Shown here: positions 1 through 11,290 of the stretch, piece by piece
Numbering within the stretch: position 1 is the stretch's first letter
How the letters are laid out: each line of letters begins with the position of its first letter
Assembly (NCBI RefSeq): GCF_001007875.1
Contig: NZ_CP011412.1
Coordinates: 1,798,001 to 1,862,000 of the forward strand
Reading direction: 5' to 3'
DNA: 64,000 nt
Source of the DNA: Sedimenticola thiotaurini
GTDB lineage: Bacteria > Pseudomonadota > Gammaproteobacteria > Chromatiales > Chromatiaceae
Program-made: the position numbers and the translations under genes
The notes under the pieces: generated by a model
The model's database searches: none
Seen by the model: only the letters and a program-made list of their open reading frames with translations
What the model was told of the DNA's origin: nothing

Positions 1-144
1 ACTCACAAGGAATGTGAGGATCGCAATGGTCAGGGCCGTCCAGCGCGTGGCGTTGGCTGCCTTGTCTCCACTTGCGAGAACCAGTAAGCCACCAACGATG
101 GGTAACCAGATGGTCAAACTGAGGATGGGCCAGTCTGCTAACAT
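1..144 (-). CDS. nuoM: NADH-quinone oxidoreductase subunit M (N-terminus only)
   Basis: Partial gene: 48 codons lie in the window and the rest runs off the left edge. The protein begins MLADWPILSLTIW and continues into a hydrophobic segment, as expected for the first transmembrane helix of the proton-pumping antiporter-like subunit NuoM of complex I. The ATG lies 20 bases beyond the nuoL stop codon, on the same strand, in the standard nuo order L-M. A short AGGA-type ribosome site precedes it. Identity rests on position in the operon plus the hydrophobic N-terminus. Confidence 0.85.
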   Translation of the reverse strand, partial: MLADWPILSLTIWLPIVGGLLVLASGDKAANATRWTALTIAILTFLVS

Positions 145-164
145 GCGATGCGTCCTACCTTTTT

Positions 165-2153
165 TTAAGCGATCACGAACCAGGTCAGCAGAACCAGCAG
201 ACCCAGAATCATGGCAATTGCGTAATGGAAGAGATAACCGGTCTGGATGTTACGCACCCAACCAGCGAACAGGCCAACGGAGCGGGCGGACCCGTTAACA
301 ATCAGCCCATCAATCAAACGACGGTCACCCAGGTTCCAGAACAGCTTCCCGAGACCCCGACTGCCCCCGGCGAATATCGCCTGATAAGCCTCGTCAAAGC
401 CATATTTCTTGTCCAGTATCTGGTAAATACCCACACTCTCGAAGCGCTTCTTCCAGGCGCTGGCCAGGGACGGCTTCACCATGTAGAAGACGAATGCCAC
501 GGCTACACCTGAAGCCGCCAGCAGGGTGGGCAGGCCAAAGATGCCATGAGTGAAGAAGGCCCAGGTACCATGGAACTCGATCTGCCCCAGCGTGTTGTGC
601 TCTGGCAATACAAAGATCACATCCTTGAACCAGTCACCAAACACCATCTCCCTGACGGTAAACATACCGATAAACAGCGATGGGATGGCCAGCAGTATGA
701 GTGGAATGGTGACCACTTTAGGCGACTCCCGCAGGTGTTCCCTGGCATGCTCATCCCGCGGACCGTTGCCGTGGAATACCAGGAAGTACATACGGAAGCT
801 GTAGAGCGCGGTAATGAACACACCAGCCACTACGGCGAAGTAGGCATAGCCAGAACCGGCGATAGTGGAGTGATGTACCGCTTCGATAATGGCATCCTTG
901 GAGAAGAACCCGGACGACCCCGGCAGACCGATCAGCGCCAGCGAACCGATCAGTGCCGTGATCCAGGTGATCTTCATGTATTTGCGGACACCGCCCATGT
1001 TACGGATATCCTGATCATGGTGCATGCCGATGATGACCGAACCAGCGGCCAGGAACAGCAGCGCCTTGAAGAAGGCGTGGGTCATCAGATGGAAAACCCC
1101 CGCCGCGTAGGCTGAAACACCCAGCGCCACCATCATGTAGCCGAGCTGGGACAGGGTGGAGTAAGCCACCACCCGTTTAATGTCGTTCTGCACCACACCG
1201 ATCAAACCGGTAAACAGTGCGGTGGTGGCACCAATAACCAGCACAAAGGTCAACGCCGTCTCGGACAGTTCATACAGAGGCGACATACGCGCAACCATGA
1301 AGATACCGGCGGTTACCATGGTGGCGGCGTGGATCAATGCGGAGATCGGCGTCGGACCTTCCATTGAATCCGGCAACCAGACGTGCAGCGGCACCTGGGC
1401 CGATTTACCCATGGCACCGATAAACAGGCAGATACAGATCACCGTCATCAACGACCAGGCGGTATCACCAAACAGGCTGATCTGGGTATCCGCCAGCTGC
1501 GGAGCGGCCTTGAACACCTCGGTGTAATCCAGGCTGTTGGTGTACATGGCTATCGCTGCAATACCCAGCAGGAAACCGAAATCACCGACCCGGTTGACCA
1601 GGAACGCCTTAAGATTGGCGAATACCGCGGTCTCCCGCACCGACCAGAAACCGATCAACAGATAGGAGACCAGGCCCACTGCTTCCCAGCCGAAGAACAG
1701 CTGCAGGAAATTATTCGACATCACCAGCATGAGCATGGAGAAGGTAAACAGGGAAATGTAACTGAAGAAGCGCTGGTAGCTGTTGATACCGGCCAGGCTC
1801 TCATTGGGCCAGTTCTCTTCATCATGGGCCATGTAGCCAATGGTGTAGATATGTACACAGAAGGAGACGAAGGTAACCACCACCATCATCATGGCAGTCA
1901 GCTGATCCACCAGGAAACCGATCTCCATGCGAATACCTTCGCTGACCATCCAGGTGTAGAGGCTTTCGTTATAAACCCCGGTGGTACCGTTAATAAACTG
2001 GAGCAATACATAAACAGACAACAACATGGACAGCCCGACACCGCCACTGGTTATCCAGTGCGCGCCGGCACGACCGATACGCGAGCCCATTAAGCCGGCG
2101 ATGATTGCGCCAATCAGGGGCGCCAGCACGATAAGGAGGTAGATCTTGTCCAT
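165..2153 (-). CDS. nuoL: NADH-quinone oxidoreductase subunit L
   Basis: A 662-residue membrane protein of normal NuoL length, the distal antiporter-like proton-pumping subunit of complex I. It has many transmembrane helices. The conserved central stretch of the Mrp/NuoL family is present (GAMGKSAQVPLHVWLPDSM, then GPTPISALIHAATMV), carrying the Lys and His residues of the proton channel. The long lateral helix and final anchor follow near the C-terminus. It starts 2 bases after the nuoK stop, so translation is probably coupled. No oddity is visible. Confidence 0.97.
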   Translation of the reverse strand: MDKIYLLIVLAPLIGAIIAGLMGSRIGRAGAHWITSGGVGLSMLLSVYVLLQFINGTTGVYNESLYTWMVSEGIRMEIGFLVDQLTAMMMVVVTFVSFCVHIYTIGYMAHDEENWPNESLAGINSYQRFFSYISLFTFSMLMLVMSNNFLQLFFGWEAVGLVSYLLIGFWSVRETAVFANLKAFLVNRVGDFGFLLGIAAIAMYTNSLDYTEVFKAAPQLADTQISLFGDTAWSLMTVICICLFIGAMGKSAQVPLHVWLPDSMEGPTPISALIHAATMVTAGIFMVARMSPLYELSETALTFVLVIGATTALFTGLIGVVQNDIKRVVAYSTLSQLGYMMVALGVSAYAAGVFHLMTHAFFKALLFLAAGSVIIGMHHDQDIRNMGGVRKYMKITWITALIGSLALIGLPGSSGFFSKDAIIEAVHHSTIAGSGYAYFAVVAGVFITALYSFRMYFLVFHGNGPRDEHAREHLRESPKVVTIPLILLAIPSLFIGMFTVREMVFGDWFKDVIFVLPEHNTLGQIEFHGTWAFFTHGIFGLPTLLAASGVAVAFVFYMVKPSLASAWKKRFESVGIYQILDKKYGFDEAYQAIFAGGSRGLGKLFWNLGDRRLIDGLIVNGSARSVGLFAGWVRNIQTGYLFHYAIAMILGLLVLLTWFVIA

Positions 2154-2155
2154 GC

Positions 2156-2461
2156 TTAACCCTTGAGAGTATCCAGATCTTCAACGTTAATGGAGTGCCG
2201 ATTACGGAACAGCACCACGAGAATCGCCAGGCCAATAGCCGCTTCAGCGGCGGCCACAGTCAGGATGAAAAAGACAAACACCTGACCGGCGGTGTCACCA
2301 AGAAAATGGGAGAAAGCTATAAAGTTGATATTCACAGCCAACAACATCAGCTCCACACACATCAACAGGATGATGACATTCTTCCTGTTCAGGAAAATAC
2401 CCGTCACACTGAGTGAAAACAGTATGGCGCCGAGTATGAGATAGTCGGAAAGTGCAATCAT
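2156..2461 (-). CDS. nuoK: NADH-quinone oxidoreductase subunit K
   Basis: A small subunit of about 101 residues with three transmembrane helices. The membrane-embedded Glu residues important for proton translocation are seen in [12 protein letters not shown] and in the [11 protein letters not shown] helix. I chose the ATG at 2461 ([11 protein letters not shown]) because GGGAG lies at the right distance before it and the length matches the family. An in-frame ATG 15 bases upstream would overlap nuoJ. It sits between nuoJ and nuoL in the usual order. Confidence 0.96.
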   Translation of the reverse strand: MIALSDYLILGAILFSLSVTGIFLNRKNVIILLMCVELMLLAVNINFIAFSHFLGDTAGQVFVFFILTVAAAEAAIGLAILVVLFRNRHSINVEDLDTLKG

Positions 2462-2472
2462 GTCGGCTCCCA

Positions 2473-3072
2473 TCAATCCTCTGCATCCATTTTCAATACC
2501 CGCACGCGATCTTCCTTCTTCACACGAACCTGTAATGAGGGGTTCTGATACTTGGTATCCGGGCGCCGGCGCATGGTCAGCCCGATGGCGGCAATAATGC
2601 CCACCAGCAGTATGACTGCCGCTATTTCGAACGGATACATATAGACGGTGTAGAGCACACTACCCAACTCTTCGGTATTGTTGTAACTGGCTGCATGGGC
2701 GGCTGGAGCGGGCATTTTGTCCAGGCCGAAGTTGCCCGGCCCCACCACCAGGAATATCTCCACCGCCATCACCACAGCCACCAGCAGACCGACCGGCATA
2801 TGGCGAATGAAACCAGCTCGCAATGTGGCGACATCAATATCCAGCATCATCACCACGAACAGGAACAACACCATGACGGCACCGACATAGACAAGAATCA
2901 GGACGATCGCCAGGAATTCCGCTTCAGCCAGCAGCCAGATACCGGCGCTGGAAAAAAACGCCAGCACCAGGAACAGTGCCGAATGCACAGGATTGCGCCG
3001 GGTAACAACCATGGTGGCAGCAAACACAAGGGTGGCTGCAAACAGATAAAAGACAAACTTCTCGAATGTCAT
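2473..3072 (-). CDS. nuoJ: NADH-quinone oxidoreductase subunit J
   Basis: A 199-residue membrane subunit of complex I with about five predicted helices. The family segment around [18 protein letters not shown] is present; it contains the helix that carries the pi-bulge in structures of complex I. The C-terminal tail is charged ([17 protein letters not shown]) and cytoplasmic by inference. Its stop is 11 bases from the nuoK start. Product and order are as in other nuo operons. Confidence 0.95.
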   Translation of the reverse strand: MTFEKFVFYLFAATLVFAATMVVTRRNPVHSALFLVLAFFSSAGIWLLAEAEFLAIVLILVYVGAVMVLFLFVVMMLDIDVATLRAGFIRHMPVGLLVAVVMAVEIFLVVGPGNFGLDKMPAPAAHAASYNNTEELGSVLYTVYMYPFEIAAVILLVGIIAAIGLTMRRRPDTKYQNPSLQVRVKKEDRVRVLKMDAED

Positions 3073-3106
3073 GGGTTATTCCAATTTCAGTTTTTAAAAA
3101 CCACTA

Positions 3107-3598
3107 TTACCGGTACTTACCGTCTGCACGAATGCAGTCGGCCAGGGCGGATTCATGTTTATCACCAACAGCCAGCAGCTTTTCCTTGGTCATGACCGCA
3201 TCCTGGCGATTTTCAAAGTGGTACTCGTAGATCGGTGTTTCCACAATTGCATCCACCGGGCATGCTTCCTGGCAGTAGCCGCAGAAGATGCACTTGAACA
3301 GATCGATATCATAACGGGATGTCCGTCGTGACCCATCCGGTTGTGGTGGTGACACTTCGATGGTGATGGCCACTGCCGGACAAGTCGCCTCACACAGCTT
3401 GCAGGCAATACAGCGCTCCTCTCCGTTCTCATACCGCCGCAGGGCGTGTAACCCCCGGAAGCGCGGAGAGATCGGGGCCTTCTCTTCAGGGTATTGAACC
3501 GTGAATTTTTTTCTGAATAGATATCGCCCGGTCACCCCCAAACCCTTGAGGAGTTCCAGCATGGCCAGACTTTTGATGTAATCGCGTAGCATTTTCAT
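3107..3598 (-). CDS. nuoI: NADH-quinone oxidoreductase subunit I (2x[4Fe-4S])
   Basis: A 163-residue iron-sulfur subunit of the complex I connecting arm. Two ferredoxin motifs are plain: [12 protein letters not shown] and [12 protein letters not shown]. They hold clusters N6a and N6b, which pass electrons from NuoG towards the quinone site. The N-terminus is a short amphipathic region that lies against the membrane in this family. It follows nuoH after 13 bases and precedes nuoJ. No unusual feature. Confidence 0.97.
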   Translation of the reverse strand: MKMLRDYIKSLAMLELLKGLGVTGRYLFRKKFTVQYPEEKAPISPRFRGLHALRRYENGEERCIACKLCEATCPAVAITIEVSPPQPDGSRRTSRYDIDLFKCIFCGYCQEACPVDAIVETPIYEYHFENRQDAVMTKEKLLAVGDKHESALADCIRADGKYR

Positions 3599-3611
3599 CG
3601 TTCATCCAACC

Positions 3612-4664
3612 TCAGCTAAACCAAGCGAACTGGTAAACAACCATTAACCCGACAACCAGGATCCAGACGATGGTGATGGGTATGAACACCTTCCAGCCCA
3701 AACGCATGATCTGATCATAGCGATAACGCGGGAACGTGGCACGGAACCAGAGGAAGAAGAAGCCGACAAACAGGGCTTTCAGGAACAGCCAGTGGATACC
3801 ATCACCAAGCAGGAATACACCGTCTACCCAACTGGCTGGCAGCGGCGACAACCAGCCGCCCAGGAACAGCAGCGTGGTCAGGGCCGATATCAGAATCATA
3901 TTGGCATATTCACCGAGGAAGAATACGGCGAACGGCATGCCTGAGTACTCCACGTGGAAGCCCGCTACGATCTCGGACTCACCCTCGGCCACGTCAAACG
4001 GTGCACGGTTGGTCTCCGCAACACCGGAGATGAAATAGATCAGAAACAGGGGAAACAGCGGCAACCAGAACCAGCCCAGAATACCCGCTTCGCTCTGCTG
4101 AGCCCGCACAATTTCGCCCAGGTTGAGACTACCGGCGGCAACCAGCACACCCACCAGGGCAAACCCCATGGCGATCTCGTAGGCGACGATCTGTGCGGCG
4201 GAACGCATTGAACCCAGGAAGGCGTACTTGGAATTGGACGCCCAGCCGGCAATGATCACGCCGTAAACACCGATCGAGGTCAGTGCCAGGATATAAAGCA
4301 ATCCGGCATTCAGATCCGCCAGCACCAGAGTATCGGTAAAGGGAAACACTGCCCAGGCCGCCAGTGCCGGCCCCAACGTCAACAAGGGTGCGATCAAAAA
4401 CAGGACCTTGTTGGCCTTGGTCGGGATCACGATCTCCTTGAACATCAGTTTGACGGCGTCGGCAATCGGCTGCAGCCAGCCCTTGGGGCCTACCCGATTG
4501 GGTCCGATACGGACCTGCATATAACCGATGAGCTTACGCTCAGCATAGGTAAAGTAGGCCACGCAGAGCATCAGCGGCGCGATGATTACCACGATTTTAA
4601 TCAGGATCTGAACCACGATCAGGTTTTGACCGAGCCATTCCCAGAGAGTTATCAATGAATCCAT
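3612..4664 (-). CDS. nuoH: NADH-quinone oxidoreductase subunit H
   Basis: A 350-residue membrane subunit of complex I that forms much of the quinone-binding chamber, with about eight helices. Family segments visible are [19 protein letters not shown] near the N-terminus, the loop [20 protein letters not shown] with its acidic residues, and the C-terminal [18 protein letters not shown]. Length is normal. It starts 3 bases after the nuoG stop, suggesting translational coupling. Confidence 0.97.
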   Translation of the reverse strand: MDSLITLWEWLGQNLIVVQILIKIVVIIAPLMLCVAYFTYAERKLIGYMQVRIGPNRVGPKGWLQPIADAVKLMFKEIVIPTKANKVLFLIAPLLTLGPALAAWAVFPFTDTLVLADLNAGLLYILALTSIGVYGVIIAGWASNSKYAFLGSMRSAAQIVAYEIAMGFALVGVLVAAGSLNLGEIVRAQQSEAGILGWFWLPLFPLFLIYFISGVAETNRAPFDVAEGESEIVAGFHVEYSGMPFAVFFLGEYANMILISALTTLLFLGGWLSPLPASWVDGVFLLGDGIHWLFLKALFVGFFFLWFRATFPRYRYDQIMRLGWKVFIPITIVWILVVGLMVVYQFAWFS

Positions 4665-4667
4665 CGC

Positions 4668-6971
4668 TTAAACCTTCTCCAGGGTCACTTCACCAAACTG
4701 GGCACCCAGTGTCTCGGTACCGGCCAGCGCAGCGGGTATCCGGACACAACCGTTTGGTACGTTGGGATCAATAAAGACTGGCAGCTGGGCGCGGTTACCA
4801 TCCTGTACAGCGACAGCCGTCTCGCCCTCGGATAGCCCCTGCCGCTCCGCCTCTTCACTGTTGATGTAGATACCTGCCGGAATCCCATCATGGGTCTTCT
4901 GCAGGGATGGCGCATGGCGCACCAACGGATCCACTGCATAGATCGGCACATCACCGATGCGTTGCAGGCCGCCGGTACCGGGATGTGCCGCCGAAATACC
5001 ACCGGTCGTCACGGCGTTGTCCGGGGTAACCTCGGCAAGCACCGTCTTAATCTCCGCCAGTACTTCGTCGGAGCTAATATAATCGAAACCCGACACATCC
5101 AGCAGATTGCCCAGGACTCGCAGCACTTTCCAGGCCGGGCGGATTGCGCCGGCGGGAGTGATGGCTCCCGCAAATGACTGCAGGGTGCCAGCTGCGTTAA
5201 CAAAGCTGCCGGAAGTTTCGGCAAACAGCGCTGTTGGCAGCAGCACGTTGGCCGCCGACTCCAGATCCGCGCTTCGATAAGCGGTCAGGGCAACCACGAA
5301 ATCAGCCTGCGCAAAAGCGCTGCTGGCAGCGGTCGGGTTCCACAGATCCAGTCCAGGCTGTATCCCCATCAACAGATACGCCTTACGGGGTTGTTCGAGC
5401 ATCGTCCGGGCGTTACTGTCCGCCGTCCCGACCGCACCAACCATATGGGCTCCCACACTGTTGGCCGATTCCGGCAGGTAGCCCAGGGTCAGGTCACACG
5501 CCTCTGCGATGGCGGTCGCCAGGGTCCGCAGCAGCGCGAAGTCGTCGTGGGCTGTGGCCAGATTGCCCAGCAACAGGGTTCCGTTGGACGCGGATTTCAG
5601 GCTCGCAGCGATCGCCTGATGCTGTTCAGAAACCACCGCCTGGTCTATCAGCGCACCACTGGCACCAGCCGCCTTGGCAACCGCCGCCAGTTCGTCGATC
5701 ATGCCGCGCGGCGAACTCACCAGCTGGTCGGCCTTGTAGTTGAGGTCCAACTCCAGCGGGTTGATGAAACTGATTTTGGCACCTTCCAGAGCCGCCTTGC
5801 GCAGACGATGTCCCAGCAGGGGCTGCTCTTTGCGGATGTTACTGCCCACCAGCAATGCCGCATCGACTGTTTCCAGCGCCGCGATCGGCTGCCCCAGCCA
5901 GGGTACCCGGGGTGCCGCATCGCGGAAATCACCCTGCCGCAAACGGCTGTCGATCGCTTCACTACCAAGCGCCCTGACCAGTTTCTGCGCCAGGAATAGT
6001 TCTTCCAGCGTCGAGCCGGGTGAAAGCAGTGCGCCCAGATCGGCGCCAGCGGCCTTGAGGCCTTTGGCCGTCTCCTCCAGAGCCACATCCCAACTTACCG
6101 CGGTCCACTCACCGTCTTTCTTGAGCATCGGAGAGGTGAGGCGTTGCTCACTGTAGACGCCTTCGTAACTGAAGCGGTCCCGATCGGAGATCCAGCACTC
6201 ATTGACCGGCTCGTTCTCTTTGGGAACAACCCGGATCAGTTCATTTCGCCGAACGTGGACATGTATATTGGAGCCAACGGAATCATGCGGAGCAACAGAA
6301 TCGCGCTGGATCAACTCCCAGGCGCGCGCCTTGAACTGCGAAGGTTTGGAGGTCAGCGAACCCACCGGGCAGACGTCGATAATGTTACCTGAAAGCTCCG
6401 AATCAACACTGCGCTCAACGTAGGTACCGATGGTCATGTGCTCACCGCGACCAGTGGCACCCAATTCGCGGATACCGGCGATCTCGGCGCCAAAACGTAC
6501 ACAACGGGTGCAGTGAATACAACGGGTCAGATCGGTCACGATCAGAGGACCGATATCCTTGTCCTTGACGATCCGCTTGCCTTCCACGAACCGGGAGACA
6601 TCACCGCCGTACCCCATGGAGATATCCTGCAACTCACACTCGCCACCCTGGTCGCAAATAGGGCAGTCCAGCGGATGATTGATCAGCAGAAACTCCATGG
6701 TCCCCTTCTGCGCAGCCAGCGCCATCGGGGAGCGGGTAAACACCTTCATGCCATCATTCACCGGCGTCGCACAGGCCGGCAGCGGCTTGGGCGCCCGCTC
6801 AACCTCAACCAGACACATCCGGCAGTTTGCGGCAACGGAGAGTTTCTTGTGATAACAGAAACGTGGGATATCGATACCGGCGGCATCGGTCACCTCGATC
6901 AGCATCTGACCGGGGGTGGCCTCTATCGCCTTGCCATCTATCTCAATTGTAATCGTCTGGTCTTCAGACAT
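4668..6971 (-). CDS. nuoG: NADH-quinone oxidoreductase subunit G
   Basis: A 767-residue peripheral-arm subunit. In order it has an N-terminal 2Fe-2S ferredoxin domain (CRMCLVEV around residue 52), the His-Cys motif for cluster N5 within HPLDCPICDQGGECELQD (about 99-116), a CIHCTRCVRF cluster, and a molybdopterin-oxidoreductase-like domain that has lost its cofactor function in this family. The middle and C-terminal parts are rich in Ala and divergent, which is common in proteobacterial NuoG. It lies between nuoF and nuoH. Confidence 0.96.
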   Translation of the reverse strand: MSEDQTITIEIDGKAIEATPGQMLIEVTDAAGIDIPRFCYHKKLSVAANCRMCLVEVERAPKPLPACATPVNDGMKVFTRSPMALAAQKGTMEFLLINHPLDCPICDQGGECELQDISMGYGGDVSRFVEGKRIVKDKDIGPLIVTDLTRCIHCTRCVRFGAEIAGIRELGATGRGEHMTIGTYVERSVDSELSGNIIDVCPVGSLTSKPSQFKARAWELIQRDSVAPHDSVGSNIHVHVRRNELIRVVPKENEPVNECWISDRDRFSYEGVYSEQRLTSPMLKKDGEWTAVSWDVALEETAKGLKAAGADLGALLSPGSTLEELFLAQKLVRALGSEAIDSRLRQGDFRDAAPRVPWLGQPIAALETVDAALLVGSNIRKEQPLLGHRLRKAALEGAKISFINPLELDLNYKADQLVSSPRGMIDELAAVAKAAGASGALIDQAVVSEQHQAIAASLKSASNGTLLLGNLATAHDDFALLRTLATAIAEACDLTLGYLPESANSVGAHMVGAVGTADSNARTMLEQPRKAYLLMGIQPGLDLWNPTAASSAFAQADFVVALTAYRSADLESAANVLLPTALFAETSGSFVNAAGTLQSFAGAITPAGAIRPAWKVLRVLGNLLDVSGFDYISSDEVLAEIKTVLAEVTPDNAVTTGGISAAHPGTGGLQRIGDVPIYAVDPLVRHAPSLQKTHDGIPAGIYINSEEAERQGLSEGETAVAVQDGNRAQLPVFIDPNVPNGCVRIPAALAGTETLGAQFGEVTLEKV

Positions 6972-7024
6972 TGATTTCGTTCTCTAACCAGTAGCGTAAA
7001 TAACATTCAATGCGAGGCGTGACT

Positions 7025-8293
7025 TCAATCGACCATGCATTTCTTGTGTTCAATGTGATACTCGAACTCATGCCGGAAGTGCTTCAGCATGCCTTGTACC
7101 GGCATCGCTGCCGCATCACCCAGGGCACAGATGGTGCGACCGGCTATTTTCTGCGTAACATCATCCAGAAGCGCCAGGTCTTCAGGACGCCCCTCACCAC
7201 GTTCAATACGGTTCACTACGCGGTAGAGCCAGCCGGTCCCCTCACGACAAGGTGTGCACTGGCCACAGGACTCTTCATAATAGAAGTAGGACATACGCTC
7301 CAGCACCTTGACCATGCAGTTGGTGTCATCCAGTACAATCACGGCACCGGAACCGAGCATGGAGCCGGCGTTGGCGATGGCATCATAGTCCATGGTCAAC
7401 TCCATCATCTGCTCACCCGGAATAATGGGAGCGGAGGAGCCACCGGGTATAACTGCCTTGATTTTGCGGCCATCTTTCATGCCACCCGCCATCTCCAGCA
7501 GTTCAGAGAACGGCGTACCCAGGGGAATTTCAAACACCCCCGGATTGTTGATATTGCCCGAGATAGAGAACAGCTTGGAACCGCCACTGTTTTCCACGCC
7601 CAGTTGCTTGAACCACTCGCCACCCTTTTCCATGATGACCGGAATGGAGGCCAGTGACTCGGTGTTATTGATAATGGTCGGTCTGCCATAAAGACCGAAG
7701 TGAGCCGGGAACGGCGGTTTGTAACGGGGCTGTCCCTTCTTGCCCTCGATGGACTCCAGCAGCGCCGTCTCTTCACCGCACACATAGGCGCCGCCACCCA
7801 GGTGCGTATGGAGTTGGAAATCAAACCCGGAACCGAGCAGGTTCTCACCCAGGAAGCCGGCCGCCCGCGCCTCTTCCAGAGCAGCTTCGAAACGTTCGTA
7901 GGGCTCCCAGAATTCACCGCGGATGTAGTTGTAACCGACCGTAGCGCCGATGGCGTACCCGGCAATAATCATCCCTTCGATCAACTGGTGGGGGTTATAA
8001 CGCAGAATATCCCGGTCCTTGAATGTACCGGGTTCACCCTCGTCCGAGTTACACACCACATATTTTTGACCAGGTGCGTTGCGGGAGATAAAGCTCCACT
8101 TCAGACCGGTTGGAAATCCGGCACCACCACGGCCCCGTAAGCCGGACGCCTTGACCTCTTCAATTATCTGCTCCGGCGGTGTTTTCTCTTTCAGGATCTT
8201 GGTCAGTGCAGAGTAGCCGCCACGGCTCTGATAAGTCTCCAGCAGCCAGGGGCGTTCGAGATCATTATTTCTGAGACAGACTTCATTGGCCAT
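7025..8293 (-). CDS. nuoF: NADH-quinone oxidoreductase subunit F (NADH/FMN-binding)
   Basis: The NADH dehydrogenase flavoprotein of complex I, 422 residues from the ATG at 8293. [13 protein letters not shown] (FMN/NADH site), [16 protein letters not shown] and the C-terminal cluster N3 ligands [15 protein letters not shown] plus a distal Cys are all present. I reject the longer open frame beginning at 8404 because its extra N-terminus runs through nuoE, has no family resemblance, and a GGAGTAAC ribosome site lies just before 8293. It starts 5 bases after the nuoE stop. Confidence 0.97.
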   Translation of the reverse strand: MANEVCLRNNDLERPWLLETYQSRGGYSALTKILKEKTPPEQIIEEVKASGLRGRGGAGFPTGLKWSFISRNAPGQKYVVCNSDEGEPGTFKDRDILRYNPHQLIEGMIIAGYAIGATVGYNYIRGEFWEPYERFEAALEEARAAGFLGENLLGSGFDFQLHTHLGGGAYVCGEETALLESIEGKKGQPRYKPPFPAHFGLYGRPTIINNTESLASIPVIMEKGGEWFKQLGVENSGGSKLFSISGNINNPGVFEIPLGTPFSELLEMAGGMKDGRKIKAVIPGGSSAPIIPGEQMMELTMDYDAIANAGSMLGSGAVIVLDDTNCMVKVLERMSYFYYEESCGQCTPCREGTGWLYRVVNRIERGEGRPEDLALLDDVTQKIAGRTICALGDAAAMPVQGMLKHFRHEFEYHIEHKKCMVD

Positions 8294-8298
8294 GATCG

Positions 8299-8829
8299 TT
8301 ACTCCAGTCCGTCCAGAATCGAATCCACCAACTCGGGGGTCAGATTCTCGTAATACTTGTTGCCAATCTGGAACATAGGTGCACCACCGCAGGCGCCCAG
8401 ACACTCCACCTCTTTAAGGGTGAAACGCCCATCTTCCGTGGTCTGACCCAGTTTGATACCGAGCTTCTTCTCCATGTGATCCACCAGCTTGTCGGAACCA
8501 TTGATCATGCAGGAGACATTGGTACAGACACACACTTTGTGTTTGCCCACTTTTTCCCGTTCATACATGGAGTAGAAGGTCGCCACCTCGTAGACGGCGA
8601 TAGGTGGCATATCCAGATAGGCAGCCACCTTATCCATCAACTCTTCAGTCAGGTATCCACCATTGTCATCCTGAACGATACGCAGTGCGGCCATAACCGC
8701 CGACTGCTGCCAACCTTCCGGATATTTTGCAATCCAGGTATCGATCTCCGCCCTAATCTCCGCCGGGAACAGCTGTTCCTTGTTCTCCGTCGGTTTGACT
8801 GTGGTCATTGGTAAATTCTTAAACCCCAT
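8299..8829 (-). CDS. nuoE: NADH-quinone oxidoreductase subunit E
   Basis: The thioredoxin-like 2Fe-2S subunit that pairs with NuoF, up to 176 residues. The four ligands of cluster N1a appear as CTNVSCM and CLGACGGAP. The start at 8829 overlaps the nuoD stop as TGATG, a classical coupled arrangement. The alternative ATG at 8808 ([10 protein letters not shown]) gives a more typical N-terminus but has a weak ribosome site, so the start is unsettled by 7 codons. Confidence 0.95.
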   Translation of the reverse strand: MGFKNLPMTTVKPTENKEQLFPAEIRAEIDTWIAKYPEGWQQSAVMAALRIVQDDNGGYLTEELMDKVAAYLDMPPIAVYEVATFYSMYEREKVGKHKVCVCTNVSCMINGSDKLVDHMEKKLGIKLGQTTEDGRFTLKEVECLGACGGAPMFQIGNKYYENLTPELVDSILDGLE

Positions 8830-10082
8830 CAGCGATCAATCTCCCCGAATACGATATCCATGGTGCCGATCACCGCCACCACGTCGGCCAGCATGTGGCC
8901 TTTTACCATCTCGTCCATCGCCGCCAGATGGGCAAAACCGGGGGCACGGACCTTCAGGCGGAACGGCTTGTTACCGCCGTCCGACACCACGTAACAACCA
9001 AACTCTCCCTTGGGTGCTTCAATTGCCGCATAGGCCTCTCCGGCCGGCGGACAGTAGCCTTCCGTAAACAGCTTGAAATGGTGGATCAGGCTCTCCATGT
9101 CGCCCTTCATATGATCACGCCTGGGCGGTGAAATCTTGTGATCTTCCACGATCACCGGCCCCGGATTCTCACGCAACCACTTCACGCACTGCTTGATGAT
9201 TCGAGCCGACTGGCGCAGCTCTTCAATCCGCACCAGGTAACGATCATAACAGTCGCCATTCACGCCCACAGGAATATCGAAATCCACCTTGTCGTAGGCG
9301 GCGTAGGGCTGCTTTTTACGTAAATCCCAGGCTATTCCGGAACCACGCAGCATGGGACCACTGAAGGAGAGCTGTTTGGCCCGTTCCGGCGACACCACGC
9401 CGATACCCACTGTACGCTGTTTCCAGATCCGGTTATCGGTCAACAGGGTTTCGTACTCATCCACCATGCTGGGGAACCGGTCGGCAAAATCCTCGATAAA
9501 GTCCAGCAGTGAACCCTGCCGGTTTTCGTTTTTACGCGCGATTTCCGCATCGCTACGAAACTGGTTATTGGCGTAGCGCGGCATCACCTCCGGCAGGTCA
9601 CGATAGACACCACCGACCCGATAATAGGCGGCGTGCATCCGCGCCCCGGACACTGCTTCGTAGCAGTCCATCAGATCCTCGCGTTCGCGGAAGGCGTACA
9701 GGAACACGGTCATGGCACCGACGTCGAGCGCATGGCTCCCCAGCCACATCAGGTGGTTGAGAATCCGGGTAATCTCATCGTACATGGTGCGGATGTACTT
9801 GGCCCGTTCGGGAATCTCCACACCCAGCAGTTTCTCCACCGCCATCACATAACCGTGCTCGTTGCACATCATGGATACGTAGTCGAGCCGATCCATGTAG
9901 GGAATCGCCTGATTGAAGGGTTTGCTCTCGGCCAGCTTCTCGGTGGCTCGATGCAACAAACCAACGTGTGGATCGGCGCGCTCTATAACCTCGCCATCCA
10001 TCTCGAGAACCAGACGCAATACGCCATGGGCGGCCGGATGTTGGGGACCGAAGTTGAGGGTGTAGTTACGAATTTCAGGCAT
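8829..10082 (-). CDS. nuoD: NADH-quinone oxidoreductase subunit D
   Basis: The 49-kDa-type subunit forming the quinone-reduction site with NuoB, 417 residues from the ATG at 10082. The protein opens [20 protein letters not shown], the signature of the family, and keeps the hydrogenase-like fold segments ([20 protein letters not shown]). The longer frame from 10112 only adds residues inside nuoC. The start lies 8 bases inside the end of nuoC, and nuoC and nuoD are separate genes rather than the fused nuoCD of enterobacteria. Confidence 0.97.
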   Translation of the reverse strand: MPEIRNYTLNFGPQHPAAHGVLRLVLEMDGEVIERADPHVGLLHRATEKLAESKPFNQAIPYMDRLDYVSMMCNEHGYVMAVEKLLGVEIPERAKYIRTMYDEITRILNHLMWLGSHALDVGAMTVFLYAFREREDLMDCYEAVSGARMHAAYYRVGGVYRDLPEVMPRYANNQFRSDAEIARKNENRQGSLLDFIEDFADRFPSMVDEYETLLTDNRIWKQRTVGIGVVSPERAKQLSFSGPMLRGSGIAWDLRKKQPYAAYDKVDFDIPVGVNGDCYDRYLVRIEELRQSARIIKQCVKWLRENPGPVIVEDHKISPPRRDHMKGDMESLIHHFKLFTEGYCPPAGEAYAAIEAPKGEFGCYVVSDGGNKPFRLKVRAPGFAHLAAMDEMVKGHMLADVVAVIGTMDIVFGEIDR

Positions 10083-10794
10083 CTGTGGAGTCCTGCTGTG
10101 CTTTGGACACAAAACGGTTATCTTCTCGGATCACCTTCGGCACCAGCACACGGGGGTCGAGAGAGACCGGTTCGTACACCACCCGGCCCTGTTCGGCGTC
10201 ATAGCGCATCTGCACCGTCCCCTCCAGGGGGAAGTCCTTGCGGAACGGGTGGCCAACAAACCCGTAATCGGTCAGGATTCGCCGCAGGTCCGGATGGCCG
10301 CTGAACATGATGCCGTACAGGTCGAACGCCTCGCGCTCGAACCAGTCTGCACCACGCCATATACCAACGACGGAATCGATAATCGGTTGCGTGGCGTCGA
10401 CAAAGACCCGCACCCTCAACCGTTGATTGTGCGCCACAGAGAGCAGATGATAGACCACGGCAAAGCGATCGTTATCACCACGGGTGGACACATCGATATT
10501 ATGACGATCAACACCGCGTGAAAAGCCGGACGCCGATGCCTCCTGGGTGATCCATTCAGACTCCCCGTAACTGGCGTAATCGACTCCGCAGGCATCGATC
10601 AACTCTTCAAACAGGAACGCCTCGTCATCACGGAGTTCCGTAGCGATGCTCAACAGATGCTCTCTGGGTACAACCATGGTTACTTCGCCGAGGGCATAGC
10701 TGACCGCACATCCCTTGGAGGCATAGCGCTCGTTCAAAGTTTCCTGGAGTGCCTCGTGGCGAAGCTGGAATTTCGTCTTGACTGTCTCGTTCAT
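10075..10794 (-). CDS. nuoC: NADH-quinone oxidoreductase subunit C
   Basis: A 239-residue 30-kDa-type subunit of the complex I connecting arm. The family motif ERE(A)FDLYGI(M)F is seen as [20 protein letters not shown], followed by the conserved DFPLEG segment. The protein is soluble and has no cofactor. Its 3' end overlaps nuoD by 8 bases and it follows nuoB closely, so it belongs to one transcript with the rest of the operon. Confidence 0.96.
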   Translation of the reverse strand: MNETVKTKFQLRHEALQETLNERYASKGCAVSYALGEVTMVVPREHLLSIATELRDDEAFLFEELIDACGVDYASYGESEWITQEASASGFSRGVDRHNIDVSTRGDNDRFAVVYHLLSVAHNQRLRVRVFVDATQPIIDSVVGIWRGADWFEREAFDLYGIMFSGHPDLRRILTDYGFVGHPFRKDFPLEGTVQMRYDAEQGRVVYEPVSLDPRVLVPKVIREDNRFVSKAQQDSTDA

Positions 10795-10807
10795 TAATCC
10801 GGCTCAC

Positions 10808-11290
10808 CTAGTCCTGACGCGCGATTGTGCTGGTGCGTTTGATTTTCGCCTGTAATTGCAGAATGCCGTACAGCAGAGCCTCTGCCGTCGGTGGACAACC
10901 CGGCACGTAGATATCCACTGGCACCACGCGATCACAGCCGCGCACCACGGAATACGAATAGTGGTAGTAGCCGCCACCATTGGCACAGGAGCCCATGGAG
11001 ATCACCCAGCGGGGTTCGGCCATCTGGTCGTACACCTTACGCAATGCAGGTGCCATTTTGTTAACCAGAGTTCCGGCAACAATCATCACATCGGACTGGC
11101 GGGGACTGGGCCGAAAGATAATTCCAAATCGGTCCAAATCATAGCGCGCCGCTCCCGCGTGCATCATCTCCACCGCACAACAGGCGAGACCAAAGGTCAT
11201 TGGCCAGAGGGAACCGGTACGCGCCCAATTGATCAACTTGTCGGCGCTTGTGGTGATGACACCCTTTTCAAGTATGCCTTCTACTCCCAT
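10808..11290 (-). CDS. nuoB: NADH-quinone oxidoreductase subunit B (cluster N2)
   Basis: A 160-residue PSST-type subunit that carries cluster N2, the last iron-sulfur centre before quinone. Its tandem cysteines are in [11 protein letters not shown], with the remaining ligands in [10 protein letters not shown] and [12 protein letters not shown] place the start at the ATG at 11290 ([10 protein letters not shown]). The upstream ATG at 11311 lies inside nuoA and is less likely. The first ten codons overlap the 3' end of nuoA. Confidence 0.96.
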   Translation of the reverse strand: MGVEGILEKGVITTSADKLINWARTGSLWPMTFGLACCAVEMMHAGAARYDLDRFGIIFRPSPRQSDVMIVAGTLVNKMAPALRKVYDQMAEPRWVISMGSCANGGGYYHYSYSVVRGCDRVVPVDIYVPGCPPTAEALLYGILQLQAKIKRTSTIARQD